DNA from: Eubacteriales Family XIII. Incertae Sedis bacterium
GTDB lineage: Bacteria; Bacillota; Clostridia; Peptostreptococcales; Anaerovoracaceae
Assembly (NCBI GenBank): GCA_031277015.1
Contig: JAISLZ010000070.1
Span: 1 to 46,045, forward strand
Direction: 5' to 3'
Length of the DNA stretch: 46,045 nucleotides
The notes beneath the pieces were generated by a model. That model was not told the DNA's origin. It searched no databases and saw nothing but the letters and a program-made list of their open reading frames with translations. The translations under genes and the position numbers were made by a program. Shown piece after piece: positions 1 through 8,909 of the stretch (the first letter of the stretch is position 1; every line of letters starts with the position of its first letter).

Positions 1-1644
1 AACGGCGAGTACACGCAGACCTTCCTGTCCGCGCGTGAGATAGACGAGTCGAAGATACCGCAGCAGTGGATGAACCTCCACCTCAAGTACACTCACGGCT
101 ATGGCGTCACGCTGTCGCGTGTCGACAAGGTGACGGCGAGCGGACAGCCGGACATGCTCATCAAGAACATCCCACCCGAGTCTCAGGTGAAGGAGATCGA
201 GATCACCCGTCCCGAGATATATTTCGGCGAGCTTCAGAACGAGTACATCATCACGAACACGGGTGAGAAGGAGTTTGACTACCCCGAGGGCAACAGCAAC
301 AAGTATTCCACGTATAAAGGGGATCACGGCATCAGCCTCACCCCGTTCAACAAGCTCATGTTCTCGCTGCGGGAGCAGAGCATGAAGCTGCTCGTTTCCT
401 CCAACATAGACTCGAAGTCAAAGATCATCATCAACCGCAACATCGCCGAACGCGTCCGGTACATCATGCCGTTTGTCGACTACGCCGATCCGTACATGGT
501 GACGGTTGAAGGTAAGCTATATTGGATTATCGACGGCTTCACGACGAGTGACCAGTACCCGTATTCCGAGCCCTACGACAGAGCAAACGGGGGCAGGACG
601 AACTACATACGCAACTCGGTCAAGGTCGTCATCGACGCGTACACAGGCGCGACGGACTACTACCTGGTAGACGGCAAGGATCCTGTCGCGAATACGCTGA
701 AGGGCATCTACCCGACGCTGTTCAAGGATATAGAGAAGCTCGATGAAGGCATCAGGGCGCATATCCGCTACCCCGGCACAATGCTGAATATCCAGGCGAA
801 CATCTACAAAAAATACCACGTGAACAACATCGACGTTTTCTATCAGAGCGAGGATCTGTGGGACATCGCGAACGAGAAGCTCGGCGCGTCTGACCGCGAA
901 GTGCCGATGACGCCCAACTACTATATAATGAAGCTTCCGGGCGAAAAGGACGTCGAGTTCATCAACTCGATACCGTACACTCCGATGAATAAGGTCAACA
1001 TGACGGGCCTGCTCATCGCGCGCAACGACGGTGAGCACTACGGCGAGCTCATGCTGCTGCAGCTTCCGAAGGGCCGCATCATCATGGGCCCAAGCCAGAT
1101 CGACGCGCAGATCGCGCAGGACACGCAGATATCGCAGGACTTCGCGCTATGGGAGAACTCCGGCTCCACCTACAGCCGCGGCAACATGTTCGTCGTGCCG
1201 ATAGAGGACTCGATCATGTACGTCGAGCCGATCTATCTGAAGGCCGTCGACTCGAGCATGCCCGAGGTCAAGCGCATCATCATCTACTACAACGACAAGA
1301 TCGCCTATGAAAGCACCCTCGCGGGCGCGCTCGACGCCATGTTCGGCGAGGGCACGGGCGACGAGATCAGGACCGACCAGCCGACCGGCGACACGGGCGA
1401 CGCCGACAGTACGCCAAGCGATACGGACGTGTCCGGCCAGCCCGATTCCGATGCGACCGTCGGCACCGGCGGCGCGATAGGCACGGAGGGCGACGCCCAA
1501 CAGATGACGTCGGACGAACTCATCAAGGCCATCACCGACACGTACAACAGGGCGACCGAGGCCCAACGCGCCGGCGACTGGGCGAAGTACGGCGAGGAGA
1601 TGAACCTGCTCAAATCGTACATCGACCAACTGAACAGCATGTGA
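1..1644 (+). CDS. UPF0182 family membrane protein, C-terminal part (5' truncated by window edge)
   Basis: The frame is open from base 1, so only the C-terminal 547 residues are present. The motif HLKYTHGYGV and the following domain, rich in YYIMKLPGE and MTGLLIARNDG type motifs, match the conserved soluble domain of the UPF0182 family (usually about 900 residues, with several N-terminal membrane helices that would lie upstream of the window). The last 110 residues are an acidic Gly/Asp/Thr/Ser-rich low-complexity linker followed by a short amphipathic helix ending in SYIDQLNSM, a common UPF0182 tail. The biochemical role is unknown. It lies 41 bp before serS on the same strand. The family call is firm; function cannot be given. 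Confidence 0.85.
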   Translation, partial: NGEYTQTFLSAREIDESKIPQQWMNLHLKYTHGYGVTLSRVDKVTASGQPDMLIKNIPPESQVKEIEITRPEIYFGELQNEYIITNTGEKEFDYPEGNSNKYSTYKGDHGISLTPFNKLMFSLREQSMKLLVSSNIDSKSKIIINRNIAERVRYIMPFVDYADPYMVTVEGKLYWIIDGFTTSDQYPYSEPYDRANGGRTNYIRNSVKVVIDAYTGATDYYLVDGKDPVANTLKGIYPTLFKDIEKLDEGIRAHIRYPGTMLNIQANIYKKYHVNNIDVFYQSEDLWDIANEKLGASDREVPMTPNYYIMKLPGEKDVEFINSIPYTPMNKVNMTGLLIARNDGEHYGELMLLQLPKGRIIMGPSQIDAQIAQDTQISQDFALWENSGSTYSRGNMFVVPIEDSIMYVEPIYLKAVDSSMPEVKRIIIYYNDKIAYESTLAGALDAMFGEGTGDEIRTDQPTGDTGDADSTPSDTDVSGQPDSDATVGTGGAIGTEGDAQQMTSDELIKAITDTYNRATEAQRAGDWAKYGEEMNLLKSYIDQLNSM

Positions 1645-1685
1645 TAGGAATAAGATTAATATAATAGGATAGGATAGGTATAAAA

Positions 1686-2966
1686 TTGCTAGACGCCAAG
1701 AGAGTAAGGGAAGAATATGACGCCGTGCTTGCCGCTATAGAGTCGCGGGGGCACGGTGATTTCGGGTTGCCGCTCGCAAGGTCGCTGGACGAAGAGAGGC
1801 GCTCCCTGCTCGGCGTCGTCGAGCGGTTGCGGGCGCGCCAGAACGCCGCGTCGGGAGAGATACCGAAGATACGGAAGGAAGGCGGCGACGCGTCGGCCTT
1901 GCTCGCCGAGATGAAGTCGCTGTCCGAGGAAGCCAAGGCGCAAGGCGCGGCCCTCGCGGAGATTGAGGAAAAGCTTAAAGACACCATCATGGGCATACCG
2001 AACACGCCTGACCCTCGCGTACCCGTAGGCGCCGATGACACGTCCAACGCAGAGGTGCGGAAGGTGGGCGAGCCGCGCGATTTCGCGGCGGAGGGATATG
2101 AGCCCAAGCCTCACTGGGATATAGGCACGGAACTGGGGATTCTCGATTTCGAGCGCGCGGCCAAGATTTCCGGCGCGCGCTTCGCCCTCAGCAAAGGGCC
2201 CGGCGCGAGACTCGAGCGCGCGATCACGAATTTCATGCTCGACCTGCATACGCGCGAAGCGGGCTACACGGAAGTGCTGCCCCCCGCCCTCGTGAACCGG
2301 GATTCGATGACGGGCACGGGGCAGCTTCCGAAGTTCGAGGAAGATATGTTCCACGAGGACGCGAAGGATCTCTTCCTCATACCGACAGCGGAGGTGCCGC
2401 TCACAAACCTGCACGCCGGGGAGATACTGGACGGCTCATCGCTGCCTCTGTACTACTGCGCCGCGACCCCTTGCTTCCGCAAGGAAGCGGGCTCGGCCGG
2501 GCGCGACACGCGCGGCCTCATCAGACTGCACCAGTTCAACAAGGTCGAGCTCGTGAAGATCACAAAGCCCGAAAGCTCTGACGATGAGCTTGAATCGCTC
2601 ACCGCCGCCGCCGAAGAGGTGCTCAGGCGCCTTGGGCTGCCTTACCGCGTAGTCATGCTCGCAACGGGCGACCTCGGGTTCTCGTCGGCCATGACCTACG
2701 ACATCGAGGTGTGGATGCCGAGCTATGGCAGGTACGTCGAGATAAGCTCGTGCAGCAACTTCCACGACTTCCAGGCGCGCCGCGCGGGCATACGCTTCCG
2801 CGAAGAAGCCGGCGCGAAGCCGGAGTACGCACACACGCTGAACGGCAGCGGCCTCGCCGTCGGCCGTACGGTCGCGGCCGTCCTCGAGAACTGCCAGAAC
2901 GCGGACGGCACGGTCTCCGTCCCCGAAGCCCTGCGCCCCTACATGGGCATGGACGTGATCGAATAG
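1686..2966 (+). CDS. serS: Serine--tRNA ligase
   Basis: Cytoplasmic class II aminoacyl-tRNA synthetase that charges tRNA-Ser. The 426-residue length is normal for bacteria. The N-terminal 110 residues form the charged coiled-coil tRNA-binding arm ([12 protein letters not shown] start). Class II motif 2 is seen as [20 protein letters not shown] and motif 3 as the [17 protein letters not shown] stretch near the C-terminus; the serine-site segment [15 protein letters not shown] is also present. The start is TTG at 1686; the usual N-terminal MLD makes this start convincing. Upstream is a short tandem of ATAGG units (about 1664-1678) that may act as a ribosome-binding region. The gene may be read through from the UPF0182 gene. 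Confidence 0.97.
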   Translation: MLDAKRVREEYDAVLAAIESRGHGDFGLPLARSLDEERRSLLGVVERLRARQNAASGEIPKIRKEGGDASALLAEMKSLSEEAKAQGAALAEIEEKLKDTIMGIPNTPDPRVPVGADDTSNAEVRKVGEPRDFAAEGYEPKPHWDIGTELGILDFERAAKISGARFALSKGPGARLERAITNFMLDLHTREAGYTEVLPPALVNRDSMTGTGQLPKFEEDMFHEDAKDLFLIPTAEVPLTNLHAGEILDGSSLPLYYCAATPCFRKEAGSAGRDTRGLIRLHQFNKVELVKITKPESSDDELESLTAAAEEVLRRLGLPYRVVMLATGDLGFSSAMTYDIEVWMPSYGRYVEISSCSNFHDFQARRAGIRFREEAGAKPEYAHTLNGSGLAVGRTVAAVLENCQNADGTVSVPEALRPYMGMDVIE

Positions 2967-3145
2967 CCCAACTGCCGAATATCGTACGTAACCGTCCACT
3001 CCCGTCGCCGTCAGCCCGGGGCAGGGTGCTGACAGCCCGGCCATGTGCATCCGCGATTACCTTCTGTCCCCGACAGGCTCCGAGCTGATGAGAATTCTGA
3101 ACTACGTTCCTCTGAAATGATATTCAGACGTGATAGAATAGAGAT

Positions 3146-3358
3146 ATGTGTGTAGCTTATCCTGGTAAAGTTCTCAATATAGAAGGTCGTATGGCGAAGG
3201 TGGACTTCGCCGGCAATGTGGCGCGCGTCAACGTCGGCGTGGTCAGCGTGCGTCCCGGCGACTACGTCCTCGTGCACGCGGGCTGCGCCATAGAGGCCAT
3301 GTCCGAGGAGAAGGCGATGGAGATACTCGAGATATTCAGAGATATGGAGACGCTGTGA
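3146..3358 (+). CDS. hypC: HypC/HupF family [NiFe]-hydrogenase maturation chaperone
   Basis: A 70-residue protein starting MCVAYPGKV, the hallmark N-terminus of HypC. Cys2 is the residue that, in the family, holds the Fe(CN)2CO unit and shuttles it between HypD and the hydrogenase large subunit. The rest is the OB-like beta barrel (AKVDFAGNVARVNVGVV, GDYVLVHAGCAIEAMSEEKA). The start is fixed by the Cys2 motif. No Shine-Dalgarno sequence precedes it; instead an extended -10 (TGATAGAAT, 3131-3139) lies 6 nt before the ATG, suggesting a leaderless mRNA. It overlaps the next gene by TGATG. HypD and HypE follow, but no hydrogenase structural genes are in the window. Confidence 0.93.
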   Translation: MCVAYPGKVLNIEGRMAKVDFAGNVARVNVGVVSVRPGDYVLVHAGCAIEAMSEEKAMEILEIFRDMETL

Positions 3359-3993
3359 TGGGACAGATAGGCATAGATGAAATAGTGTCCAAGGTCCGTG
3401 GCCACGTTCCACGTCCCATCGGCAGATACGGTTACTCGTCCGTACTGATACCTCTAGTTGAAAAGGACGGGGAGCTACATCTGCTCTACGAGGTGCGTTC
3501 CGACGAACTCAGGAAGCAGCCGGGCGAGATCGCCTTTCCCGGCGGCAGGATGGAGGCTGGGGAGACGCCCGAACAGACCGCCGTCAGGGAGACGTGCGAG
3601 GAGCTTCTCATGCCTGAAAGCGCGGTCAGGTGCATCGCTCAGCTCGACTACATCATCTCGTACAGCAACTTCACCATGTATTCCTGCCTTGGAGAGATAG
3701 ACGCGGGCGCGATAGACGTGGAGCCGAACAGAGGGGAGGTCAAGGAGACCTTCCTCGTACCGCTCTCGTTTTTTATCGAAAACGAGCCGGAGGTCTACGT
3801 AAACCGCGTCGCCCCTATCATCTCAGAAGGTTTCCCGCTCGAAAAGATACACTTCAAAGACGGCTATACATGGCGTAAAGGGAAGGCGACCGTGCCTATA
3901 TATACGTGGCGCGACCCCGTCTTCGGCACTGACCGCGTCATCTGGGGCCTGACTGCAAGGCTGACACACAGCTTTGTGGAGCTGATAAGATGA
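3358..3993 (+). CDS. NUDIX hydrolase, probable CoA/nucleoside pyrophosphatase type
   Basis: 211 residues. The NUDIX box is clear: GGRMEAGETPEQTAV followed by RETCEELLM, matching Gx5Ex7REUxEExGU except that Leu replaces the last Gly. The N-terminal context (SSVLIPLVEKDGELHLLYEVRS) and the overall length resemble the CoA pyrophosphatase (NudL/YeaB-like) branch, but the substrate is not certain. I take ATG 3358, which overlaps the hypC stop as TGATG, over the GTG at 3355 that would add one residue. Sitting between hypC and hypD is unusual; it is probably translationally coupled to hypC. No reason for a hydrogenase role can be read from the sequence. Confidence 0.85.
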   Translation: MGQIGIDEIVSKVRGHVPRPIGRYGYSSVLIPLVEKDGELHLLYEVRSDELRKQPGEIAFPGGRMEAGETPEQTAVRETCEELLMPESAVRCIAQLDYIISYSNFTMYSCLGEIDAGAIDVEPNRGEVKETFLVPLSFFIENEPEVYVNRVAPIISEGFPLEKIHFKDGYTWRKGKATVPIYTWRDPVFGTDRVIWGLTARLTHSFVELIR

Positions 3994-4155
3994 TTGGATG
4001 AGATCCCGTAGGGCAGAAGCGCGCATATATCGCAACGACGATCTCATGTTGTTGTGTTCTGTAGTAACCCATATGCTCAGTTGCAAATCGTGAATTGTGT
4101 ACAACTACAGATTCCCAATCCAGCAGTAAAGCGCGCGGCATGATAGAATACATGT

Positions 4156-5238
4156 ATGTGTATAGCGCACCCAAACACGATAAAGGACAAAATCGAATAC
4201 CTGAGAAATTATAGCGGGCGGCCGTTGCGGCTCATGGAGGTCTGCGGGACGCATACGGCCGGTATCTTCAAGAGCGGCATCAGGAGCATCCTCCCGGGCA
4301 CGGTGCGTCTCATCTCCGGGCCGGGTTGCCCGGTCTGCGTGACATCCGCTTCCTATATAGACAAATGTGTGGAGATAGCGTGCACGCCGGGCTTCGCCCT
4401 TGTCAGCTTCGGGGATATGCTGAAGGTGCCGGGCAGTGAAGATGCGGATGGCATGCCCGTCAGCATGGACCGCGCGAAGGGATTCGGCGCGCGCGTCGAG
4501 CTCGTCTATTCGCCGTTTGACGCGCTCGATATGGCGGGACGTGAGCCAGAGACGCGCTTCGTCGTCGCGGCTGTGGGGTTCGAAACGACAGCCCCGGCAT
4601 ATGCCCTGCTCATGGATGAAGCCGAGAGCCGGGGAATCACGAACATTTCCCTGCTTACGTCCCTCAAGTCAGCTATTCCAGCCATAGAGTGGGTTTGCGA
4701 CAGTTCGTCCGTGGACGGATTTCTCTGTCCCGGCCATGTCAGCGTCATCACGGGTAGCATCGCCTACGAACCGCTCGCCGGGAAATATGGCAAGCCCTTC
4801 GTCGTGGCCGGGTTTGAGGGGTCGCATCTCGTGGACGCGATCTGCGAACTCGTAAGTATGGCTGCCCGTGAGGGCAGCGCGGTCGTAAACCGCTACACCG
4901 AGGCGGTCACTGAGGAGGGCAACGCTAGAGCGCGCGCCATCGTGGACAGGTATTTCGAGCGCGGTGAAGCCGTCTGGCGCGGGCTCGGTCCGCTCGCGGA
5001 TTCGGGGCTGTATCTCAGGCCGCGGTATAGCGGATTTGACGCGGGTAGCCGCGGTCTGGTGCAAAGCGCCCCCGCGCCCAAAGGCTGTCTCTGTACCGAC
5101 GTGATAACGGGGCGCATAGATCCGCCGGAATGCCCCGCGTTCGGTTCGTCATGCACTCCTGACAACGCCAGAGGCCCGTGTATGGCGTCGGCGGAGGGCG
5201 CATGTGGCATATGGCACGCGAACGGAGGATTGCGTTGA
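4156..5238 (+). CDS. hypD: Hydrogenase formation protein HypD
   Basis: 360 residues, the usual HypD length. HypD is the [4Fe-4S] scaffold on which the Fe(CN)2CO moiety of [NiFe]-hydrogenase is built with HypC. Visible motifs: MEVCGTHT (Cys30), GPGCPVC (Cys58, Cys61), GFETTAP, CPGHVS, and the C-terminal cysteine-rich segment with PPECPAFGSSCTP and GPCMASAEGAC holding the cluster ligands. The start at ATG 4156 gives MCIAHPNTIK. No ribosome-binding site is visible, but the same TGATAGAATA box as at hypC lies at the same distance. hypE begins 11 nt after the stop, so hypDE form an operon. Confidence 0.96.
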   Translation: MCIAHPNTIKDKIEYLRNYSGRPLRLMEVCGTHTAGIFKSGIRSILPGTVRLISGPGCPVCVTSASYIDKCVEIACTPGFALVSFGDMLKVPGSEDADGMPVSMDRAKGFGARVELVYSPFDALDMAGREPETRFVVAAVGFETTAPAYALLMDEAESRGITNISLLTSLKSAIPAIEWVCDSSSVDGFLCPGHVSVITGSIAYEPLAGKYGKPFVVAGFEGSHLVDAICELVSMAAREGSAVVNRYTEAVTEEGNARARAIVDRYFERGEAVWRGLGPLADSGLYLRPRYSGFDAGSRGLVQSAPAPKGCLCTDVITGRIDPPECPAFGSSCTPDNARGPCMASAEGACGIWHANGGLR

Positions 5239-5248
5239 AGGTGGATGG

Positions 5249-6316
5249 ATGGAACTCACAGGAACGATAACGATGGCGCACGGCAGCGGGGGCGAGGATT
5301 CGTCCATACTCATGCGCCATATATTCGGAAAGCGCTTCGCAAACCCGACGCTCGATAGGCTCGAAGACGCGGCGGTACTCCCACCGCATAATGGACAGTT
5401 CTCTTTTGTCCCTTCTCCGCTCGTCGTCAGCACGGATTCCTTCGTAGTGACGCCGATGGAGTTTGCGGGTGGCGACATAGGTAAGCTTGCCGTCTGCGGC
5501 ACGGTGAACGACGTACTCATGATGGGAGGGGTTCCCACATACCTGACCTGCGGATTCATCCTTGAAGAAGGGCTTGGTCTCGCCACGATAGACAGGGTAG
5601 CGGCGTCTATGGCGCGCGCGGCAAAGGCAGCGGGCGTCACGATAGTAGCGGGCGACACTAAAGTCATCGGGCGCGGCGGCGCTGACGCCGCAACCGGAGC
5701 CGGCATGTTCATCAATACCACCGGGATAGGATTCCTCCGCGAGAGCATCGCCTCAGGAGAGGCGAGCGCCCCAGGGGCGACCGGCGCGCGCGCAGGCGAT
5801 GCTGTGCTCGTGAGCGGCACACTCGGCGACCACCACGCCTGCATACTTTCGGCCCGGCTCGGCATAGAGAACGGCATAACGAGCGACTGCGCGGCGCTAA
5901 ACGACGTGGCGGGGGCGCTCTACGAAACGGGGTTGGGCGTCCACGTGCATGCCATGCGTGACGTGACGCGCGGCGGCCTCGCCACGGTCATGAATGAAAT
6001 AGCGGAAGCGTCAGTAGTGACTATAGAGCTTGACGAGAATAGTATTCCCGTGACGGGCGAAGTCAGAGCATTCTGCGGCATCATGGGGCTTGATCCCCTT
6101 TACATGGGGAACGAAGGCAAGATGATAGCCATAGTCCGGGGTGAGGACGCAGAACATGCTCTGGCCACCATGAGAAGGACAGAACACGGCAAGGGCGCGC
6201 GCATCATTGGCAGAGTGGTGGGACAGGGAGAGTCGGCCGTCATTGTCAAAACGCGTATCGGCGGTACGCGCAAGGTATCTGCCCTGAGGGATGAGGGGCT
6301 CCCTCGCATCTGCTGA
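5249..6316 (+). CDS. hypE: Hydrogenase expression/formation protein HypE
   Basis: HypE dehydrates the carbamoyl group made by HypF into the cyanide ligand for HypCD. 355 residues with the PurM/AIRS-like fold: AHGSGGEDS near the N-terminus, the ATP-binding stretch DSFVVTPMEFAGGDIGKLAV, VRDVTRGGL-like segment (MRDVTRGGLATVMNE), MGNEGK, and the decisive C-terminal PRIC, whose Cys carries the thiocarboxamide. I choose ATG 5249 (AAGGTGG ribosome-binding site just upstream and the usual MELTGTITMAHG start) rather than ATG 5204, which lies inside hypD. HypA, HypB and HypF are not in the window. Confidence 0.95.
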   Translation: MELTGTITMAHGSGGEDSSILMRHIFGKRFANPTLDRLEDAAVLPPHNGQFSFVPSPLVVSTDSFVVTPMEFAGGDIGKLAVCGTVNDVLMMGGVPTYLTCGFILEEGLGLATIDRVAASMARAAKAAGVTIVAGDTKVIGRGGADAATGAGMFINTTGIGFLRESIASGEASAPGATGARAGDAVLVSGTLGDHHACILSARLGIENGITSDCAALNDVAGALYETGLGVHVHAMRDVTRGGLATVMNEIAEASVVTIELDENSIPVTGEVRAFCGIMGLDPLYMGNEGKMIAIVRGEDAEHALATMRRTEHGKGARIIGRVVGQGESAVIVKTRIGGTRKVSALRDEGLPRIC

Positions 6317-6348
6317 AAAATATTTAAGAGGATCTCTATCAATCCCTA

Positions 6349-7896
6349 TCATTCCGTCCGCACGAGGTTGCGCCCGTCGTGCTTCGCTCGGTACAGGGCT
6401 ACATCCGCCCTTTCTATCAGGCTATTGATGTCCTCCGAGCCATCCGGAGTTTCCGCTATCCCGATACTGCATGTGATTCGGATGTCGACATCCGAATAGC
6501 GTATGACCAACGATTCAACCTGCTGCCTTATAAGCTCGGCTCTCGCCTTGGCCGACTCCATGTCGGCGCTGTCCATGAGAACGACGAACTCCTCGCCACC
6601 GTAGCGCCCGAACACATCGTATGATCGAATGACCTCGCGTATCTTCGATGCCATCACGCGCAATACCTCATCCCCCGCGAGGTGGCCGTAGGTATCATTG
6701 ACCTCCTTGAACATATCGAGGTCAAACATCAATACGCTACATGGCGTACACGCGCGCTTCGCGCGTTCCAGCAGTATCGTCGCAAGTTCCATGAAATGTC
6801 GCCTGTTGTAAAGCCCCGTCAGCGCGTCGGTATACGCGGCGTTCTCAAGCTTCTTCATCAGCGTCACCGTTTTGGTCGTATCCTGTATGAGCATCACCGT
6901 GCCGATATTATCTCCGCTCGCCTCGATGGATTTTATTCTGGCTTTGTAGTACCGCGTTTCGCCATCCCGTACAAGCGACAAATCGATCTCTTTCAGGCCA
7001 CCACCCGATGGCAGGTCTTTCAATTCATCCGGCCAGCCTACCGCATCCGACAGAGGCCTTCCTTTGGAAAAGTTGGCTAGAGACGGCACCAGCTCTCTCG
7101 CTGCCGCGTTAGCTGACGAGAAATTATTGTCCTCATTCATAAAAATGACGGCATCATGGACGATATCGACCACGGTAGATTGCGCTCGTGTGGAGAAATC
7201 GAACAGATCATATCGTAGCACCGAATAGTAGAAGATGGTGCTCATTATCACGAGTACGTACGGCGTGAAACTGGTATTGATAAAATCGCCATTCAATATG
7301 TAATTGCCGAGAACGAATACGATGTTCGATATAAGCGGCGCTCCGGATAGGCACATAAGCAGTATCAGAGTCTTGCGATAGCGGCTACCCCATATGAACC
7401 CGCGCCTTATGATGACGACGGACGAGATGACGATGCACACGAGAGATACTAAATATACCAGATAATATAGTGGCCCCGGCTCCACGACATGGAGCCCGTG
7501 TACCATAGACTCTCCATTGTAGCGAAATTTTGCGTAGATGAGACCCGTCATCTCGGTCGTCCACACGAGTAGCATGTTCACGAAAGGGACGGCGGTTATC
7601 AGCACGCGCCAGGCCGGTCGGACAGAGACTTCGCAGTAGTCTAGAATGAACATCAGAAAGAGCGGTGACAGAAAACAGGATCCTGCGTATAACACCTTGA
7701 CACTTATCAGTGCACCACCCAGGTCAGTACTTGTTACCTCGAAAAAACTGCCTCCGACATATAGCAGGATGCTGATAAGGCAAAATATGAAAAAGTTCTT
7801 TTTCTCACTCTTGCATCTGGTGACCGTCGACACTAACAAATCGGCAGTGATGACAATGCACGCAAAGAGCAGAATAGTGACTATATTGTGTTCCAA
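6349..7896 (-). CDS. Membrane-bound diguanylate cyclase (7TM N-terminal domain, PAS, GGDEF)
   Basis: Makes the second messenger c-di-GMP from GTP. The N-terminal 220 residues hold about seven hydrophobic helices of the type found N-terminal to histidine kinases and cyclases (IVTILLFACIVITADLL, ILLYVGGSFFEV, FLSPLFLMFILDYC, VLVIMSTIFYYSVLRYDLFDF). A PAS-like segment follows (VVDIVHDAVIFMNEDN), then GGDEF with the active motif RYGGEEF and an intact RSYD inhibitory site five residues before it. TTG 7896 has a good ribosome-binding site (AAGAGG, 5-nt spacing); a TTG at 7956 would add 20 hydrophilic residues but coincides with the predicted transcription start. Convergent with hypE. Confidence 0.9.
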   Translation of the reverse strand: MEHNIVTILLFACIVITADLLVSTVTRCKSEKKNFFIFCLISILLYVGGSFFEVTSTDLGGALISVKVLYAGSCFLSPLFLMFILDYCEVSVRPAWRVLITAVPFVNMLLVWTTEMTGLIYAKFRYNGESMVHGLHVVEPGPLYYLVYLVSLVCIVISSVVIIRRGFIWGSRYRKTLILLMCLSGAPLISNIVFVLGNYILNGDFINTSFTPYVLVIMSTIFYYSVLRYDLFDFSTRAQSTVVDIVHDAVIFMNEDNNFSSANAAARELVPSLANFSKGRPLSDAVGWPDELKDLPSGGGLKEIDLSLVRDGETRYYKARIKSIEASGDNIGTVMLIQDTTKTVTLMKKLENAAYTDALTGLYNRRHFMELATILLERAKRACTPCSVLMFDLDMFKEVNDTYGHLAGDEVLRVMASKIREVIRSYDVFGRYGGEEFVVLMDSADMESAKARAELIRQQVESLVIRYSDVDIRITCSIGIAETPDGSEDINSLIERADVALYRAKHDGRNLVRTE

Positions 7897-7956
7897 GGAT
7901 ACCTCTTGCTGTACAAAGCCGACCAATGCCGCACGCGACCCAGGATATTCTTTCAA

Positions 7957-7992
7957 GTCAATATTATAGCCTGAACGTACAAACTTTTACAA
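7957..7992 (-). promoter_or_regulatory. Promoter of the diguanylate cyclase gene
   Basis: Read on the minus strand, TTGTAA, an 18-bp spacer and a consensus TATAAT (7963-7968) are followed by a predicted start site about 7956. This gives a leader of about 60 nt to the TTG at 7896. Confidence 0.55.
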
Positions 7993-8048
7993 GCTTTTTA
8001 GATCATTGGAGGCTCTATGCAGGACCTCTCATATGTAGGATGTCATTA

Positions 8049-8057
8049 TGATATAAT
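8049..8057 (+). promoter_or_regulatory. Extended -10 promoter of the CDGSH protein gene
   Basis: TGATATAAT is a perfect extended -10 element (TGN plus TATAAT, 8052-8057). The predicted start site is near 8064, giving a 72-nt leader to the ATG at 8136. No good -35 is seen. Confidence 0.6.
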
Positions 8058-8135
8058 ATCCGCGTGGTTTCGTTTTGGAAGGGATACTCAGCCCGTATTG
8101 TCATGGGCGTAGTGTATTATGTTGGGAGGACGAGC

Positions 8136-8831
8136 ATGGAGAAACAAAAGATAACCATCACTCACGCGGGGCCGTATATCGTATCAGGGGATGTGCCGCT
8201 GAACCAGGCCTTCATAGAACCTGACGAGAACGGTGACAGTGTTGAATGGAGCCGGGGTAAGGTCTACGACACAGGAGGCATCGGGACTTATGCGCTCTGC
8301 CGTTGTGGGCACTCGAAGCACAAGCCGTTCTGCGATGGTTCCCACGCATCGGCGGGATGGGATCGACCGGAGACCGCGAGCCGTACGCCTTACCTTGAAG
8401 CGGCGAGAGCCTACAAGGGAGACTTGATTTCGTTGCTGGATCGTGAGGAGCTGTGCGTCGGCGCGAGGTTCTGCGATAGGGGTCTAAACGCGTGGAACTA
8501 CGCGATCAAGGCGGATGCGGAACACCCCGAGTACGAGGAGGCCGCCGTGTACGAAGCCTGCAATTGTCCATCTGGCAGGTTGACCGTGCGTAAGGGCGAC
8601 GAACTGATCGAGCCGGAGATCGAGAAGGAGATCAGCCTCTCGGAAGACAAGGCGAAGGGTATCAGGGGTCCGCTCGCGGTCAAGGGAGGCATCACTCTGG
8701 TGAGCGAGGATGGGACGGAGTACGAGCTCAGGAACAGATATACGCTCTGTCGATGCGGCATGTCACGCAATCTACCCTTTTGCGATGCGTCTCACTTTGT
8801 GTCGGAGGAAATGCAAGGTCTTGATGAGTGA
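8136..8831 (+). CDS. Two-domain CDGSH iron-sulfur protein
   Basis: 231 residues with two complete CDGSH-type [2Fe-2S] sites: CRCGHSKHKPFCDGSH (residues 55-70; ligands Cys55, Cys57, Cys66, His70) and CRCGMSRNLPFCDASH (about 205-220). Between them is a DUF1271-like divergent ferredoxin segment (ELCVGARFCDRG ... YEACNCPSGRLTVRKGDELIEP). This arrangement is known in bacterial multi-domain mitoNEET relatives; they are taken to be redox or cluster-transfer proteins, but substrates are unknown. ATG 8136 has an ideal GGGAGG seven bases upstream, so the GTG at 8064, which would add 24 residues of uncharacteristic sequence, is rejected. It is monocistronic by appearance. Confidence 0.9.
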   Translation: MEKQKITITHAGPYIVSGDVPLNQAFIEPDENGDSVEWSRGKVYDTGGIGTYALCRCGHSKHKPFCDGSHASAGWDRPETASRTPYLEAARAYKGDLISLLDREELCVGARFCDRGLNAWNYAIKADAEHPEYEEAAVYEACNCPSGRLTVRKGDELIEPEIEKEISLSEDKAKGIRGPLAVKGGITLVSEDGTEYELRNRYTLCRCGMSRNLPFCDASHFVSEEMQGLDE

Positions 8832-8867
8832 CGGGCGGAGCATAGCTACAGGAGGCCGGCCCTGGAT

Positions 8868-8877
8868 TGTATACAAT
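8868..8877 (+). promoter_or_regulatory. Possible -10 region of glnS
   Basis: TGTATACAAT contains TACAAT (8872-8877), 32 nt before the TTG start of glnS. No clear -35 is seen, so this is tentative. Confidence 0.35.
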
Positions 8878-8909
8878 CATAAGGTCGTGCGTTATTACAG
8901 GATTTTGAT

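Noticed and set aside
1655-1680. Tandem ATAGG units before serS as a CRISPR or VNTR element
   Set aside because: Only about three 5-bp units; more likely a ribosome-binding region. No CRISPR array was seen anywhere in the window.
3010-3033. Terminator after serS (GTCAGC/GCTGAC inverted repeat)
   Set aside because: The loop is 12 nt, the stem only 6 bp, and no T-tract follows.
4156-4190. HypC-HypD fusion suggested by the HypC-like MCIAHP start of HypD
   Set aside because: Only the first six residues look alike; the next residues already belong to HypD and there is no room for a HypC barrel.
8064-8135. GTG 8064 as start of the CDGSH protein
   Set aside because: ATG 8136 has an ideal ribosome-binding site and the predicted transcription start falls at 8064, making this segment the leader.
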